NCBI RefSeq assembly: GCF_009902005.1 | Contig: NZ_WUTT01000001.1 | Location: 38,762 to 102,761 of the forward strand | DNA: 64,000 nucleotides | Reading direction: 5' to 3' | Origin: Halomonas alimentaria | GTDB taxonomy: Bacteria > Pseudomonadota > Gammaproteobacteria > Pseudomonadales > Halomonadaceae | In this document: piece by piece, positions 22,075-33,295 of the stretch | Numbering within the stretch: position 1 is the first letter of the stretch | How the letters are laid out: every line of letters starts with the position of its first letter | Program-made: the position numbers and the translations under genes | Notes under the pieces: model-generated | The model's input: only the letters and a program-made list of their open reading frames with translations | What the model was told of the DNA's origin: nothing | The model's database searches: none

Positions 22075-23523
22075 TCAGCGCCGCCAGAAGGCCGGGGTGA
22101 ACAGCACCAGTACGGTGAAGATCTCCAGGCGGCCCAGCAGCATGGCCATCACCAGGATCCACTTGGCCAGGTCGGGCAGGTCGCCGTAGTGGGCGGAGGC
22201 CTCGCCCAGGGCCGGGCCCAGGTTGTTGAGCGCCGAGCCCACCGTCGACCAGGCGGTGACCTGGTCGACCCCGGTGGCCATCACCCCCACCAGCATCAGG
22301 AAGAACAGCATCACGTAGGCGGAGAAGAAGCCCCACACCGCCTGGGCGATGCCGTCCGGCACGCTCACCTTGCCGATCTTCACCGTGATCACCGCGCTGG
22401 GATGGATCAGGCGCATCACCTCGCGCATGCCCTGCTTGAGGATCAGGATGATGCGGATCACCTTCATGCCGCCGCCGGTGGAGCCGGAGCAGCCGCCCAC
22501 GAAGGCGGCCATGAACAGCAGGAAGGGCAGGGCGCCGGGCCACAGCGAGAAGTCGGCCACGGCGAAGCCGGCGGTGGTGGCCACCGAGACCACCTCGAAC
22601 AGGGCATGGCGCAGCCCCAGCTGGGTCTCGTAGGTGCCGGTCAGCCACAGCGAGATCGCGGTGATGGTGGTCAGCCCGGCCAGGAACAGCAGCAGGAAGC
22701 GCGCCTCGGGGTCCTCGAAGTAGTGCAGCACGCTGCGCTGGCGCCAGGCGGTGAAGTGCAGGCTGAAGCTGACCGCCGAGACCAGCAGGAAGAACACACA
22801 GATCAGCTCGATGGCGGCGCTGTCGAAGTGACCGATGCTGGCGTCGTAGGTGGAGAAGCCGCCGATCGCCACGGTGGAGAAGCTGTGGCCCAGGGCGTCG
22901 AACCAGTCCATGCCGGCGGCCATGTAGGCGAGCATGCAGGCGATGGTCAGCGAGGCGTAGATGTACCACAGCGCCTTGGCGGTCTCGGTGATGCGCGGGG
23001 TGAGCTTGGAGTCCTTGAGCGGCCCCGGGATCTCGGTGCGGTAGAGGGCCATGCCGCCGACGCCCAGCGTCGGCAGGATGGCCACGGCTAGCACCACGAT
23101 CCCCATGCCGCCGAGCCACTGCAACTGCTGTCGGTAGTAGAGGATCGACTCGGGCAGGTGCTCGATGCCGGTGATCACTGTGGCGCCGGTGGTGGTCAGC
23201 CCCGAGAAGGACTCGAACACCGCATCGGTCAGGGAGAGCGGCGTCACGTCGGTGAGCATCAGCGGCAGCGAGCCGAACAGCGCCAGCACGCTCCAGAACA
23301 GCGCGGCGATCAGGAAGCCGTCCCGGGTGCGCAGCTCCTTGCGGGCGCGGCGGTTGGGCAGGAACATCGCCAGGCCGGTCAGTACGGTGATGCCGATGGC
23401 CACGGCGAAGGCGTCCCACTGGCCGTCGGCGAACAGCAGCGAGATCAGGATCGGCGGCATCATGGTCAGGCTGAAGAGCATCAGCAGCAGCCCCAGGATG
23501 CGCAGGATCATGCGCAGGCTCAT
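22075..23523 (-). CDS. trkH: Trk potassium uptake channel TrkH
   Basis: Membrane subunit of the low-affinity K+ uptake system Trk, important for osmotic adjustment. The 482-residue protein carries repeated M1-P-M2 units with selectivity-filter-type glycines, seen in LTTTGATV (near residue 95-105), GFST, TTAGFA and GCSGSTGGG. It starts at ATG 23523, 13 bp downstream of the trkA stop, so trkA-trkH form a unit. Confidence 0.95.
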   Translation of the reverse strand: MSLRMILRILGLLLMLFSLTMMPPILISLLFADGQWDAFAVAIGITVLTGLAMFLPNRRARKELRTRDGFLIAALFWSVLALFGSLPLMLTDVTPLSLTDAVFESFSGLTTTGATVITGIEHLPESILYYRQQLQWLGGMGIVVLAVAILPTLGVGGMALYRTEIPGPLKDSKLTPRITETAKALWYIYASLTIACMLAYMAAGMDWFDALGHSFSTVAIGGFSTYDASIGHFDSAAIELICVFFLLVSAVSFSLHFTAWRQRSVLHYFEDPEARFLLLFLAGLTTITAISLWLTGTYETQLGLRHALFEVVSVATTAGFAVADFSLWPGALPFLLFMAAFVGGCSGSTGGGMKVIRIILILKQGMREVMRLIHPSAVITVKIGKVSVPDGIAQAVWGFFSAYVMLFFLMLVGVMATGVDQVTAWSTVGSALNNLGPALGEASAHYGDLPDLAKWILVMAMLLGRLEIFTVLVLFTPAFWRR

Positions 23524-23536
23524 CGATGACTCCCCG

Positions 23537-24910
23537 TCAGAAGAAGGTCAGCCCGACCTGGAACAGCCGCTCCACGTCGCGGATGCGGCGCTTGTCGATC
23601 ACGAACAGGATGACGTGGTCGCCGGACTCCACCACCACGTCGTCATGGGCGATCATCACCTCCTTGCCGCGCACGATGGCGCCGATGGTGGTGCCCCGGG
23701 GGAGGTCGATCTCGCCGATGGCGCGCCCCACCACCTTGGAGGACTGGGTGTCGCCGTGGGCGATCGCCTCGATGGCCTCGGCGGCACCGCGACGCAAGGA
23801 GTGCACGTTGACGATGTCGCCTCGGCGCACGTGGGTAAGCAGGCTGCCGATGGTGGCCTGCTGCGGCGAGATGGCGATGTCGATCTCGCCGCCCTGCACC
23901 AGGTCGACGTAGGCGGCGTTGTTGATCAGCGTCAGCACCTTCTTGGCTCCCATGCGCTTGGCCAGCATCGACGACATGATATTGACCTCGTCGTCGTTGG
24001 TCAGGGCGCAGAAGATGTCGCACTCCTCGATGTTCTCCTCCTCCAGCAGCCGCTTGCTGGTGGCGCTGCCATGCAGCACCACGGTGCGGTCGAGGCGCTC
24101 GGAGAGCACCGTGCAGCGCTCCAGGCTGTGCTCGATGATCTTCACCTGGTGGCTGTGCTCGAGGTGCTCGGCGAGGCGCTCGCCGATGTTGCCGCCGCCG
24201 GCGATCATCACCCGGCGGAAGTCGCGATCGAGGCGCCGAAGCTCGCTCATCACCGCGCGGATATCGCGACGGGCGGCGATGAAGAACACCTCGTCGTCGG
24301 CCTCGATGACGGTGTCGCCGCGCGGGATGATGGGCCGGTTGCGGCGGTAGATGGCCGCCACACGGGTATCCACGCTGGGCATGTGGCGGCGCAGGAAGGC
24401 CAGGTCCTGGCCCACCAGGGGGCCGCCGTAGATCGCCTTCACCGCCACCAGCTGCACCAGGCCGCCGGCGAACTCCAGCACCTGCAGGGCGCCGGGGTGC
24501 TCGATCAGGCGGCGGATATGGTCGGTGACCACCTGCTCGGGGCTGATCAGCACGTCGATGGGCACCGCCTCGTGGGCGAACAGGCCGCGGCGGGTGAGGT
24601 AGGCGGTGGCGCGCACCCGGGCGATCTTGGTGGGGGTGCGGAACAGGGTATGGGCGACCTGGCAGGCGATCATGTTGACCTCGTCCTGGCTGGTCACCGC
24701 GATCAGCATGTCGGCGTCCTCGCAGCCCGCCTGGCGCAGCACCATGGGGTAGGAGCCGGGCCCCACCACGGTGCGGATGTCGAGCTTGGTATGCAGCTCG
24801 CGCAGCTTGTTGCCGTCGGTGTCGACGACGGTGATGTCGTTCTCCTCGCGGGCCAGGTGTTCGGCCAGGGTGCCGCCGACCTGGCCGGCGCCGAGAATGA
24901 TGATCTTCAT
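23537..24910 (-). CDS. trkA: Trk system NAD-binding subunit TrkA
   Basis: Peripheral gating protein of the Trk K+ channel. Two RCK-type Rossmann folds are visible: [14 protein letters not shown] at residues 7-20 and [14 protein letters not shown] near 238-251, each followed by a TrkA_C domain. Length is 457 residues. I use the ATG giving [10 protein letters not shown]; the in-frame extension to 24964 is not conserved-looking. Together with trkH it provides K+ import, expected to matter for a salt-tolerant organism. Confidence 0.95.
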   Translation of the reverse strand: MKIIILGAGQVGGTLAEHLAREENDITVVDTDGNKLRELHTKLDIRTVVGPGSYPMVLRQAGCEDADMLIAVTSQDEVNMIACQVAHTLFRTPTKIARVRATAYLTRRGLFAHEAVPIDVLISPEQVVTDHIRRLIEHPGALQVLEFAGGLVQLVAVKAIYGGPLVGQDLAFLRRHMPSVDTRVAAIYRRNRPIIPRGDTVIEADDEVFFIAARRDIRAVMSELRRLDRDFRRVMIAGGGNIGERLAEHLEHSHQVKIIEHSLERCTVLSERLDRTVVLHGSATSKRLLEEENIEECDIFCALTNDDEVNIMSSMLAKRMGAKKVLTLINNAAYVDLVQGGEIDIAISPQQATIGSLLTHVRRGDIVNVHSLRRGAAEAIEAIAHGDTQSSKVVGRAIGEIDLPRGTTIGAIVRGKEVMIAHDDVVVESGDHVILFVIDKRRIRDVERLFQVGLTFF

Positions 24911-25013
24911 CGCGTGGGGGTTCCGCTGGGTCGAGGGGCGGCGCCTGCTGGTGCGCCGCAGCACGTGACGGCTAGCCTAAACCAGCCGCCACGGGAAGGA
25001 CAGGCCGCGAGAG

Positions 25014-25220
25014 TCAGTCCAGGGTGAAACCGACCTTGATCGTGACTTGCCAATGCAATACCCGGCCATGCTCGACATGGCCGCGGGTGTCGATGACCTC
25101 GAACCAGCGCATGCCGTGCAGGCTATCACTGGCCTTGGTGATGGCGCTCTCGATGGCCTGCTGGATGCCCTCCTCGGAGGAGCCGGTGAGTTCGATATGC
25201 TTGTAGACGTGGTTGCTCAT
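25014..25220 (-). CDS. dodecin (flavin-binding storage protein)
   Basis: 68-residue protein that assembles into a hollow dodecamer and binds flavin dimers, probably for flavin storage and protection. The family pattern is complete: [23 protein letters not shown] near the start, then [27 protein letters not shown], with the flavin-stacking Trp in MRWFEV. It lies alone in a gap between trkA and rsmB. Confidence 0.93.
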   Translation of the reverse strand: MSNHVYKHIELTGSSEEGIQQAIESAITKASDSLHGMRWFEVIDTRGHVEHGRVLHWQVTIKVGFTLD

Positions 25221-25289
25221 GATGCCTCCGGCGTGTGTGGATAAGCGGTCATGCGGTGCAGCCTGGCGGGACGGCGGCCCCTTCCCGCG

Positions 25290-26651
25290 TCAGGCGTTGG
25301 CCTTCCTGAGTCTGGCATAGAAGAAGCCGTCTTGGCTGTCGACCTCCGGCAGCAACTGGCGCCCGGCACCGGCGGGGCGCCCCCAGGCCACGTCTGGCGG
25401 GGTGGTCGCCTCGGCATCCGGGGTGCGCGCCAGGAAGGCGGCGATCTGCTCGCTGTTCTCCTGGGGGAGCACCGAGCAGGTGGCGTACAGCAGGGTGCCG
25501 CCCGGACGCAGCAGCGGCCACAGGTTGTCGAGCAGGCGTGCCTGCAGCGCGGCCAGCGCCTTGATATCCGAGGGGCGGCGCAGGCGCTTGATGTCCGGGT
25601 GGCGACGGATCACGCCGCTGCCCGAGCAGGGGGCGTCGAGCAGGATCGCCTCGAAGGGGGTGCCGTCCCACCAGTCGCGGGCGGTGGCGTCGCCATGGGC
25701 CAGGCGCGCCCCGATGCCCAGGCGCTCCAGGGCGCCCTCGACCCGGGCCAGGCGCTCGGCGTCGCTGTCCACCGCATGCATCTCGATGTCGAACACCTCC
25801 AGCAAGTGGGCAGTCTTGCCCCCCGGGGCGCAGCAGGCATCGAGCACCCGTGCGCCGGGGCGGGGTGCCAGGGCCGGGCCGAGCAGCACGGTGGCGAGCT
25901 GGGCGGCCTCGTCCTGGACGCTGACGTGGCCGTCGGCGAAGCCCGGCAGATCATGCACGTCGCAGGGTGTCTCCAAGGTGATGCCGTCCGGGGCGTGGGC
26001 GCACAGGCGCGCCTCCAGGCCGGCGGCGGCGAGGCGGTCGAGGTAGGCCTCGCGATCGCCATGGCGACGGTTGACCCGCAGCGTCATCGGCCCCGGCACG
26101 TTGTTGGCCTCGGCCACCGCACGCCAGTCGTCGGGCCAGGCCTGGCGCAGCGCCTTGAGCAGCCATGTCGGGTGCAGCAGGGCAACGGCGGGGTCGCGAT
26201 CCATCTCCGCCTGCAGGGCGGCAGACTCACGCTGCAGGCGGCGCAGGCAGCCGTTGAGTACCCGGGTGGCCCACTCCTTGCCGAGCAGGCGGGCGGCCCC
26301 GGCGGTCTCGCCCACCGCGGCATGGGCGGGCACCCGCAGGTAGAGCAGCTGGTGGATGCCCAGCAGCAGCAGCGCCTGGACGTCGGCGTCGCGGGCCTTG
26401 AAGGGCTTGACCAGCAGCTTCGCGGCCAGGGCCTCGAGGCGCGGCAGGGTGCGGCAGACGCCAAAGCAGAGCGCCTTGAACAGGGCACGGTCGCGGGCCA
26501 CTACCTGGTGGTCATCGAGGCCGGTGAGGGAGCCCTTGCCGGTGATTACCGGCACCAGGGCGCGGGCGGCGGCGGCGCGCACCGCCAACCCGCCGTCGTT
26601 CTCGATGCCCCGGGAGGCGGGGCGGCGGGGCTTGCCGGGAGCGTCGCTCAT
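25290..26651 (-). CDS. rsmB: 16S rRNA m5C967 methyltransferase
   Basis: SAM-dependent RNA cytosine-5 methyltransferase that modifies C967 of 16S rRNA. The N-terminal NusB-like region (about 20-160) is followed by the methyltransferase core with [17 protein letters not shown] near residue 270 (SAM site), DAPCSG near 335 and [15 protein letters not shown], whose cysteines are the catalytic and release residues. Length is 453 residues. Its ATG overlaps the fmt stop by 4 bp, so the two are coupled. Confidence 0.95.
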   Translation of the reverse strand: MSDAPGKPRRPASRGIENDGGLAVRAAAARALVPVITGKGSLTGLDDHQVVARDRALFKALCFGVCRTLPRLEALAAKLLVKPFKARDADVQALLLLGIHQLLYLRVPAHAAVGETAGAARLLGKEWATRVLNGCLRRLQRESAALQAEMDRDPAVALLHPTWLLKALRQAWPDDWRAVAEANNVPGPMTLRVNRRHGDREAYLDRLAAAGLEARLCAHAPDGITLETPCDVHDLPGFADGHVSVQDEAAQLATVLLGPALAPRPGARVLDACCAPGGKTAHLLEVFDIEMHAVDSDAERLARVEGALERLGIGARLAHGDATARDWWDGTPFEAILLDAPCSGSGVIRRHPDIKRLRRPSDIKALAALQARLLDNLWPLLRPGGTLLYATCSVLPQENSEQIAAFLARTPDAEATTPPDVAWGRPAGAGRQLLPEVDSQDGFFYARLRKANA

Positions 26652-27652
26652 GCCGGGGTCTCCTCGTCGTGGCGGCCCAGCTGCAGGCCGGCGGGGAAGC
26701 GGTCGGCCCGGGCACGCAGCAGCTCGGCGACGGGCAATGCCTTGCCGCCGGGCAACTGGGCACGGGTCACCCGCAGTACCTCACGGCCCTCGGGGCCGCA
26801 GGCGATGCGCAGCGCATCATCGTCATGGGCAAGCAGAGTGCCCGGGGCGGTGGGGGCTTCACCCTCGCCGAGGTCGTGTGTCTCAGCCAGCAGCAGGCGC
26901 AGACGGTCGCCGTCGAACGCACACCAGGCCACCGGCCAGGGGTTGAAGGCGCGCACCCGGGCGGCAAGCTCCGCGGCGGGGCAGCGGAAGTCCAGTTCGG
27001 CCTCTGCCTTGGAGAGCTTGGCGGCGTAGGTGACGCCCTCCTCGGGCTGAGGCGTAGCCGATAGGCCCGCCTCGGCCAGGGCGTCCAGGGCCTCGACGAT
27101 CGCTTCGCCGCCCAGCGTGGCCAGGGTGTCGTGGAGTTCGCCGCCGGTGGTCGAGGCGGTGATCGGCGTGGGCCGCACCAGCAGCATGTCGCCGGTGTCG
27201 AGCCCCTCGTCCATCTGCATGATGGTCACCCCACTCTCGGCGTCGCCGGCCTCGATGGCCCGCTGGATGGGCGCGGCACCACGCCAGCGCGGCAACAGCG
27301 AGGCGTGGACGTTGAGGCAGCCCAGTCGTGGCGCCTCCAGCACCGCCCCGGGCAGGATCAGGCCGTAGGCCACCACCACCATGATGTCGGCGTCGAGGGC
27401 GGCGAGCTCCGCCTGGGTCTCGGGGTCCTTGAGGCTCTCGGGCTGGTACACCGGCAGGTCGTGCTCGAGGGCCAGCGCCTTGACCGGGCTCGGCGTCAGC
27501 TTGCGGCCACGACCGGATGGGCGGTCGGGCTGGGTATAGACGGCGATCACGCGGTGGCGGCTGGCCAGCAGCGCCGCGAGGCTCTCGGCAGCGAAGTCGG
27601 GCGTGCCGGCGAAGATGACGCTGAGTGAGCGAGAGTCGTGGGGTCGGGACAT
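26648..27652 (-). CDS. fmt: methionyl-tRNA formyltransferase
   Basis: Transfers formyl from 10-formyl-tetrahydrofolate to initiator Met-tRNA. The 334-residue protein has [10 protein letters not shown] near the N-terminus, [13 protein letters not shown] around residue 115-127 and the [13 protein letters not shown] signature, with a C-terminal OB-fold-like domain that binds tRNA. I start at ATG 27652 ([12 protein letters not shown]). def lies upstream on the same strand, 107 bp away, and rsmB overlaps its end. The three genes form the widely conserved def-fmt-rsmB series. Confidence 0.95.
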   Translation of the reverse strand: MSRPHDSRSLSVIFAGTPDFAAESLAALLASRHRVIAVYTQPDRPSGRGRKLTPSPVKALALEHDLPVYQPESLKDPETQAELAALDADIMVVVAYGLILPGAVLEAPRLGCLNVHASLLPRWRGAAPIQRAIEAGDAESGVTIMQMDEGLDTGDMLLVRPTPITASTTGGELHDTLATLGGEAIVEALDALAEAGLSATPQPEEGVTYAAKLSKAEAELDFRCPAAELAARVRAFNPWPVAWCAFDGDRLRLLLAETHDLGEGEAPTAPGTLLAHDDDALRIACGPEGREVLRVTRAQLPGGKALPVAELLRARADRFPAGLQLGRHDEETPA

Positions 27653-27710
27653 GGTGGGAGCCTGGCCGTGAGTGAATGCCCCTAATGATAACGGAGCGGA
27701 CCGCAAACGA

Positions 27711-27741
27711 CGAAGGCCGACGCATGTTGCGTCGGCCTTCG
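27711..27741 (-). terminator. perfect hairpin between def and fmt
   Basis: 13-bp perfect stem (CGAAGGCCGACGC / GCGTCGGCCTTCG) around a 5-nt loop, 18 bp after the def stop and 58 bp before fmt. There is no T-tract on the minus strand (TCGTTTGCGG follows). It could be a weak terminator, an attenuator or an mRNA stabiliser that separates def from fmt expression. Confidence 0.6.
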
Positions 27742-27759
27742 CGGTGAGGCGGGACGGGG

Positions 27760-28272
27760 TCAGGCGTCGTGCATCAGCTTGTGGCGCTTCTGCATCTTCT
27801 TCATTACCCGGTCACGCTTGAGCGGTGAGAGGTAGTCGACGAACAGCACCCCCTCGAGGTGGTCGTGCTCGTGCTGGATGCAGTGGGCAAGCAAACCGTC
27901 GGCCTCCAGCTCGTAGGGCTGGCCGTCGCGATCCAGGGCCTTGAGGTGGACACGCAGGGCGCGCGGCACATCGGCATAGTACTCGGGGATCGACAGGCAG
28001 CCCTCCTGCATCGGTTCGCGCTCCTCGCCGATGGGCGCAACCTCGGGGTTGATCAGCACCAGGGGGCTGGTGCGGTCGTCGCTGACATCCATGACGATCA
28101 CGCGGCGATGGACGTCCACCTGGGTAGCGGCCAGGCCGATGCCCCTGGCGTCGTACATGGTCTCCAGCATATCGTCGACCAGCCGGCGCACCTCGTCGTC
28201 GACGGTCTCCACCGGCGCCGCCCGGTTGCGCAGGCGCTCGTCGGGGTATTCGAGGATAGGTAATTTGGCCAT
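27760..28272 (-). CDS. def: peptide deformylase
   Basis: Removes the formyl group from nascent N-formylmethionine. The three motifs are present: GIGLAATQ (near residue 45), EGCLSIPEY (with metal-ligand Cys) and the HEHDHLEG metal site. Length is 170 residues, normal. It starts ATG with the divergent LysM gene 164 bp away on the plus strand. This is the classic gammaproteobacterial def/lysM-dprA boundary. Confidence 0.97.
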   Translation of the reverse strand: MAKLPILEYPDERLRNRAAPVETVDDEVRRLVDDMLETMYDARGIGLAATQVDVHRRVIVMDVSDDRTSPLVLINPEVAPIGEEREPMQEGCLSIPEYYADVPRALRVHLKALDRDGQPYELEADGLLAHCIQHEHDHLEGVLFVDYLSPLKRDRVMKKMQKRHKLMHDA

Positions 28273-28294
28273 GGCGTTGGTTTCACCGTTATGC

Positions 28295-28313
28295 TGTCAT
28301 TTACACAATGACA
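28295..28313. promoter_or_regulatory. 19-bp palindrome in the def/lysM divergent gap
   Basis: Perfect inverted repeat TGTCATT-TACAC-AATGACA. It lies between two divergent genes, 22 bp from the def start and 123 bp from the lysM start, in an AT-rich island compared with the flanking GC-rich coding DNA. This is the geometry of a dimeric regulator's operator. I cannot name the regulator. Confidence 0.5.
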
Positions 28314-28436
28314 CTATTCTATGTGTGATGCGCACGGCAACGACAGGGCCGAAGTCGCAACACGTCGATAACCTCAGACTATAACACGCCGGTAGCGTTC
28401 CATGGCATCGGCCGGTGACACGCGGGGAGAGCAGGG

Positions 28437-29528
28437 ATGAGGCAGATAAGTGACGGCAAGGTGCGGCGCGGCTGGCTGGGCCTGGTGGCGGCGCTGGGCA
28501 TGGCCCTGGCTGCCGGTGTCCAGGGCCAGGGGCTGAGCTGGGAAGATGGCCTGCGCGGCGACGCCCCGGACCGTTATACCGTGGTGCGCGGCGACACCCT
28601 GTGGGATATCTCGGGGCGCTTCCTGCGCCATCCCTGGCAGTGGCCCGAGGTGTGGCAGGTCAACCCGCAGATCCGCAACCCGCACCTGATTTATCCGGGC
28701 GATGTCATCTACCTCTACGACTGCGGCGGCCGTCCCTGCCTGGGGCTGGAGCGGGGTCAGGGGCAGGTGAGGCTGTCGCCCGAGATGCGCACCATTCCGC
28801 ATCGCGAGGCGATCACGCCGATCCCGCTTGAAGATATTCGCCACTTCCTGCGCGAGCACCGTATCGTCGATGACCCCGAGGCCCTGGAAGAGCTGGCCTA
28901 TGTGGTGGGCGGCGACGATCGTCGGCTGATGAGCGGTGTGGGCGATCGTCTCTACGCCCGGGGCGAGGTTCCGGCGGGTGGTCGCGTGGGCTTCTATCGC
29001 GTGGGCGAGCGCTTCCTCGACCCGGCCAGCGGTGAGCTGCTGGGCCTGGAGCTGGAGAGCGTCGGCCAGGCCCGCCGCGAACGCCAGGAGGAGGACATGG
29101 CGGTGCTGGAGGTGAGCTCGTCACGTCAGGAGGTGCGCAACGGCGACATCGTGCTGCCCCTGGAGGATCGCGGCCTGGTGACCGAGTTTATTCCGCGTGC
29201 CCCCGAGCGCGAGGTCGAGGGCACCATCCTGTCGGTGCCCGGTGGGGTGCAGTTCATCGGCCGCCTGCAGGTGGTGGCGCTGGACCGCGGCCAACGCGAC
29301 GGGCTCGAGCCCGGCCATGTGCTGATGGTCGAGCAGCGCGGCGAGCTGGTCAGCGATCCGCGCACCGGTGAGCAGTTACGCCTGCCGGGGGAGGATGCCG
29401 GCCTGGTGATGGTCTTCAAGACCTACCAGAAGATGAGCTATGGCCTGGTCATGGAGGCCAGCCGCACCCTGGGCGTGGGAGATCGCGTGCACAACCCGCG
29501 GCGGGCGGTCAGCGCCGCCCTGCGCTGA
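28437..29528 (+). CDS. LysM-domain protein
   Basis: 363-residue secreted protein with a predicted signal peptide (hydrophobic segment about residues 13-30, ending near VQGQG) and one LysM domain at about residues 46-97 (YTVVRGDTLWDISGRFLRHP...NPHLIYPGDVIYLY). LysM binds peptidoglycan. The rest, rich in acidic residues, has no motif I recognise. In this position, next to dprA and def, LysM proteins are conserved in gammaproteobacteria; role unknown. dprA follows 7 bp later. Confidence 0.9.
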   Translation: MRQISDGKVRRGWLGLVAALGMALAAGVQGQGLSWEDGLRGDAPDRYTVVRGDTLWDISGRFLRHPWQWPEVWQVNPQIRNPHLIYPGDVIYLYDCGGRPCLGLERGQGQVRLSPEMRTIPHREAITPIPLEDIRHFLREHRIVDDPEALEELAYVVGGDDRRLMSGVGDRLYARGEVPAGGRVGFYRVGERFLDPASGELLGLELESVGQARRERQEEDMAVLEVSSSRQEVRNGDIVLPLEDRGLVTEFIPRAPEREVEGTILSVPGGVQFIGRLQVVALDRGQRDGLEPGHVLMVEQRGELVSDPRTGEQLRLPGEDAGLVMVFKTYQKMSYGLVMEASRTLGVGDRVHNPRRAVSAALR

Positions 29529-29535
29529 GGCCGGC

Positions 29536-30636
29536 ATGCCGTCGCCGGCCCTCGGTGCCCGGGAGTGGCTGGCACTCGCGGGCCTGCCGGGTCTCGGGGC
29601 GGGCTCGCTGGCCGAGCTGGCCGCCCGCCGACCCGAATGGCCCGGCGGCTGGCTGGCGGTGCTGCCGCGCGAGGCCGCTACCGCGCTGCGGCTTTGGCTC
29701 GATCACCCCGCTCGCAGCCCGCTTTCCCCGGCGGTAGAGGCGGCCCTCGCCTGGGTCGAGGGTTCCGCCGACCGCCACCTGCTGCATGCCGGGCATCCCG
29801 CCTGGCCCGAGCTACTCTCCGAGACTCCCGATCCACCGCCGCTGCTGTGGGCCTGGGGTGACCTCGCCGCCCTGGCGCCCCCCAAGCTGGCCATGGTGGG
29901 GTCGCGTCGCGCCACCCGCGAGGGACTGACCAACGCCGCCGCCTTCGCCCGCGAACTCGCCGAGCGGGGCTGGTGCGTGGTCAGCGGCATGGCGCTGGGC
30001 ATCGATGCCGCCGCCCAGCAGGCGGCCCTGGACGCCGGCGGGACCAGCGTGGCGGTGCTCGGCTGTGGTGTCGATGTGGTCTATCCGGCGCGCCACCATC
30101 GCCTGCACGCCCGCCTGCGTGAACCGGATGGCCTGCTGCTCTCCGAGCACCCGCCCGGCACCCCGGCCCGGGCCGGCTTCTTCCCGCGGCGCAACCGTAT
30201 CGTCACCGGGCTCAGCTGCGGGGTGCTGGTGGTAGAGGCCGCAGAACAGAGCGGCTCCCTGGTCAGCGCGCGGCTGGCCGGGGAGCAGGGGCGCGAGGTG
30301 TTCGCCCTGCCCGGCTCGCTGCATAACCCCCAGGTGCGGGGCTGCCTGCGGTTGATCCGCGAGGGTGCCGTGCTGGTGCGTGGGGTCGATGACATCCTCG
30401 CCGAGCTCACCCAGTGGCAGGCCCCGGCGATGCCCGTCGCGCCCCGCGACGAAGCTTCGGGCCGGAATGATGACCCGCTGCTGCGCTGGCTGAGCGGCAG
30501 CCCGACCCCCGCGGACGCGCTGGTAGGGCTGACCGGTCTCGATATCGCCGAGTGCCAGCGGCGTCTGCTGGCGCTGGAGCTGGAGGGCCAGGCGGCGCGG
30601 GTCGCCGGCGGCTGGGTGCGCCTCTCGGCGCCGTGA
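29536..30636 (+). CDS. dprA: DNA processing protein DprA
   Basis: Binds incoming single-stranded DNA and loads RecA during natural transformation. The Rossmann-fold core has MVGSRRATREGL (near residue 120), ALGIDAAAQQAALD, VAVLGCGVDVVYPARH and FPRRNRIVTGLS, followed by the C-terminal winged-helix domain (about 295-366). Length is 366 residues. I chose ATG 29536 (MPSPALGAREW); the in-frame extension to 29440 overlaps the previous gene. The cell need not be competent, as dprA is widely retained. Confidence 0.95.
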   Translation: MPSPALGAREWLALAGLPGLGAGSLAELAARRPEWPGGWLAVLPREAATALRLWLDHPARSPLSPAVEAALAWVEGSADRHLLHAGHPAWPELLSETPDPPPLLWAWGDLAALAPPKLAMVGSRRATREGLTNAAAFARELAERGWCVVSGMALGIDAAAQQAALDAGGTSVAVLGCGVDVVYPARHHRLHARLREPDGLLLSEHPPGTPARAGFFPRRNRIVTGLSCGVLVVEAAEQSGSLVSARLAGEQGREVFALPGSLHNPQVRGCLRLIREGAVLVRGVDDILAELTQWQAPAMPVAPRDEASGRNDDPLLRWLSGSPTPADALVGLTGLDIAECQRRLLALELEGQAARVAGGWVRLSAP

Positions 30637-30642
30637 TAGAAT
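30634..30642 (+). promoter_or_regulatory. extended -10 element upstream of tsaC
   Basis: TGATAGAAT (TGn plus TAGAAT), overlapping the end of dprA (30636) and 41 bp upstream of the tsaC start. No -35 seen. It suggests tsaC has its own promoter. Confidence 0.45.
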
Positions 30643-30682
30643 CCTGCGCTGTTTCACCGCACCGAGCCAGGGGAGCTATCCA

Positions 30683-31240
30683 ATGAGCCAGGCCCGCCAG
30701 ATCGACCATGCCGTCGCCGCCCTGCGCCGGGGCGGCGTGATCGCCTATCCCACCGAGGCGGTCTGGGGCCTGGGCTGCGACCCCGACAACGATGCAGCAG
30801 TGACGAAACTGCTGCGCCTCAAGCGTCGCGATCCCGCCAAGGGAGTGATCCTGGTGGCGGGGCGCATCGAGCAGTTCGCCGCCTGGCTCGAGGGGCTGCC
30901 CGTCGAGCTGCAGGCGCCGCTGGCGGCCAGCTGGCCGGGGCCCAATACCTGGCTGGTGCCCGACAACGGCCGCAGCCATGCCCTGGTGCATGGCGAGCAT
31001 GACCGGGTGGCCCTGCGGGTCAGCGCCCATCCGCTGGTGGCCACGCTGTGCGAGGCCTTCGGCGGCCCCATCGTCTCCACCTCGGCGAATGTGGCCAGCG
31101 AGCCGCCGGCCATGAGCGCCGAGGAGGTACGCAGCATCTTCGGCGATGGGCTCGATGCCATCGTCGAGGGTGAGCTCGGCGGCCTCGAGCGCCCCAGCAC
31201 CATTCGCGACCTGGTCAGTGGCCGGGTGCTGCGCGACTGA
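30683..31240 (+). CDS. tsaC: threonylcarbamoyl-AMP synthase
   Basis: Sua5/YciO/YrdC-type enzyme that makes threonylcarbamoyl-AMP for t6A37 of tRNA. The 185-residue single-domain form has YPTEAVWGLGCDPDN near residue 20-35, LLRLKRRDPAKGVILV, WPGPNTW and the STSANVASEPPA substrate-binding segment near 135. It is the shorter TsaC type, without the Sua5 C-terminal domain. It stands between dprA and hemF, a common arrangement. Confidence 0.94.
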   Translation: MSQARQIDHAVAALRRGGVIAYPTEAVWGLGCDPDNDAAVTKLLRLKRRDPAKGVILVAGRIEQFAAWLEGLPVELQAPLAASWPGPNTWLVPDNGRSHALVHGEHDRVALRVSAHPLVATLCEAFGGPIVSTSANVASEPPAMSAEEVRSIFGDGLDAIVEGELGGLERPSTIRDLVSGRVLRD

Positions 31241-33021
<1,781 letters not shown>

Positions 33022-33036
33022 TCTCGGCGGCGCCCT

Positions 33037-33294
33037 TCAGCGCCGCTTGGTATAGAGCCCCACCATGCACAGCACCAGCCCGACCAGCGACAGCAGCATC
33101 CCGCCGTTGACCAGCCAGGGGTAGCGCTGCAGCCAGGAGACGAAGGGCTGTGGCGTGTCGCGGCACACTCCCTCCAGATAATCCCAGTGGCCACCGGAGA
33201 GCGTGCACTCGCGCACGCTCGAGTACTCCCAGAAGTAGACCCCCATCAGCACCAGCATGGGGGCGATCAGCAGCAGCAGTCCCAGTCTCAGCAT
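33037..33294 (-). CDS. small two-helix membrane protein, unknown function
   Basis: 85-residue protein with two hydrophobic segments: about residues 4-22 (LGLLLLIAPMLVLMGVYFW) and 60-80 (GGMLLSLVGLVLCMVGLY). The ~35-residue loop between them contains two cysteines (Cys29 and about Cys43) in a Gly/Asp/Trp-rich context and, with both termini in the cytoplasm, would be periplasmic. I do not recognise the family. Its ATG lies 1 bp after the stop of the M48 lipoprotein gene, so the two are surely co-transcribed and may work together. Confidence 0.75.
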   Translation of the reverse strand: MLRLGLLLLIAPMLVLMGVYFWEYSSVRECTLSGGHWDYLEGVCRDTPQPFVSWLQRYPWLVNGGMLLSLVGLVLCMVGLYTKRR

Positions 33295-33295
33295 C

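Noticed and set aside
25014-25220. Dodecin as part of an iron or flavin storage island with bfr
   Set aside because: The genes are 13 kb apart and in unrelated neighbourhoods.
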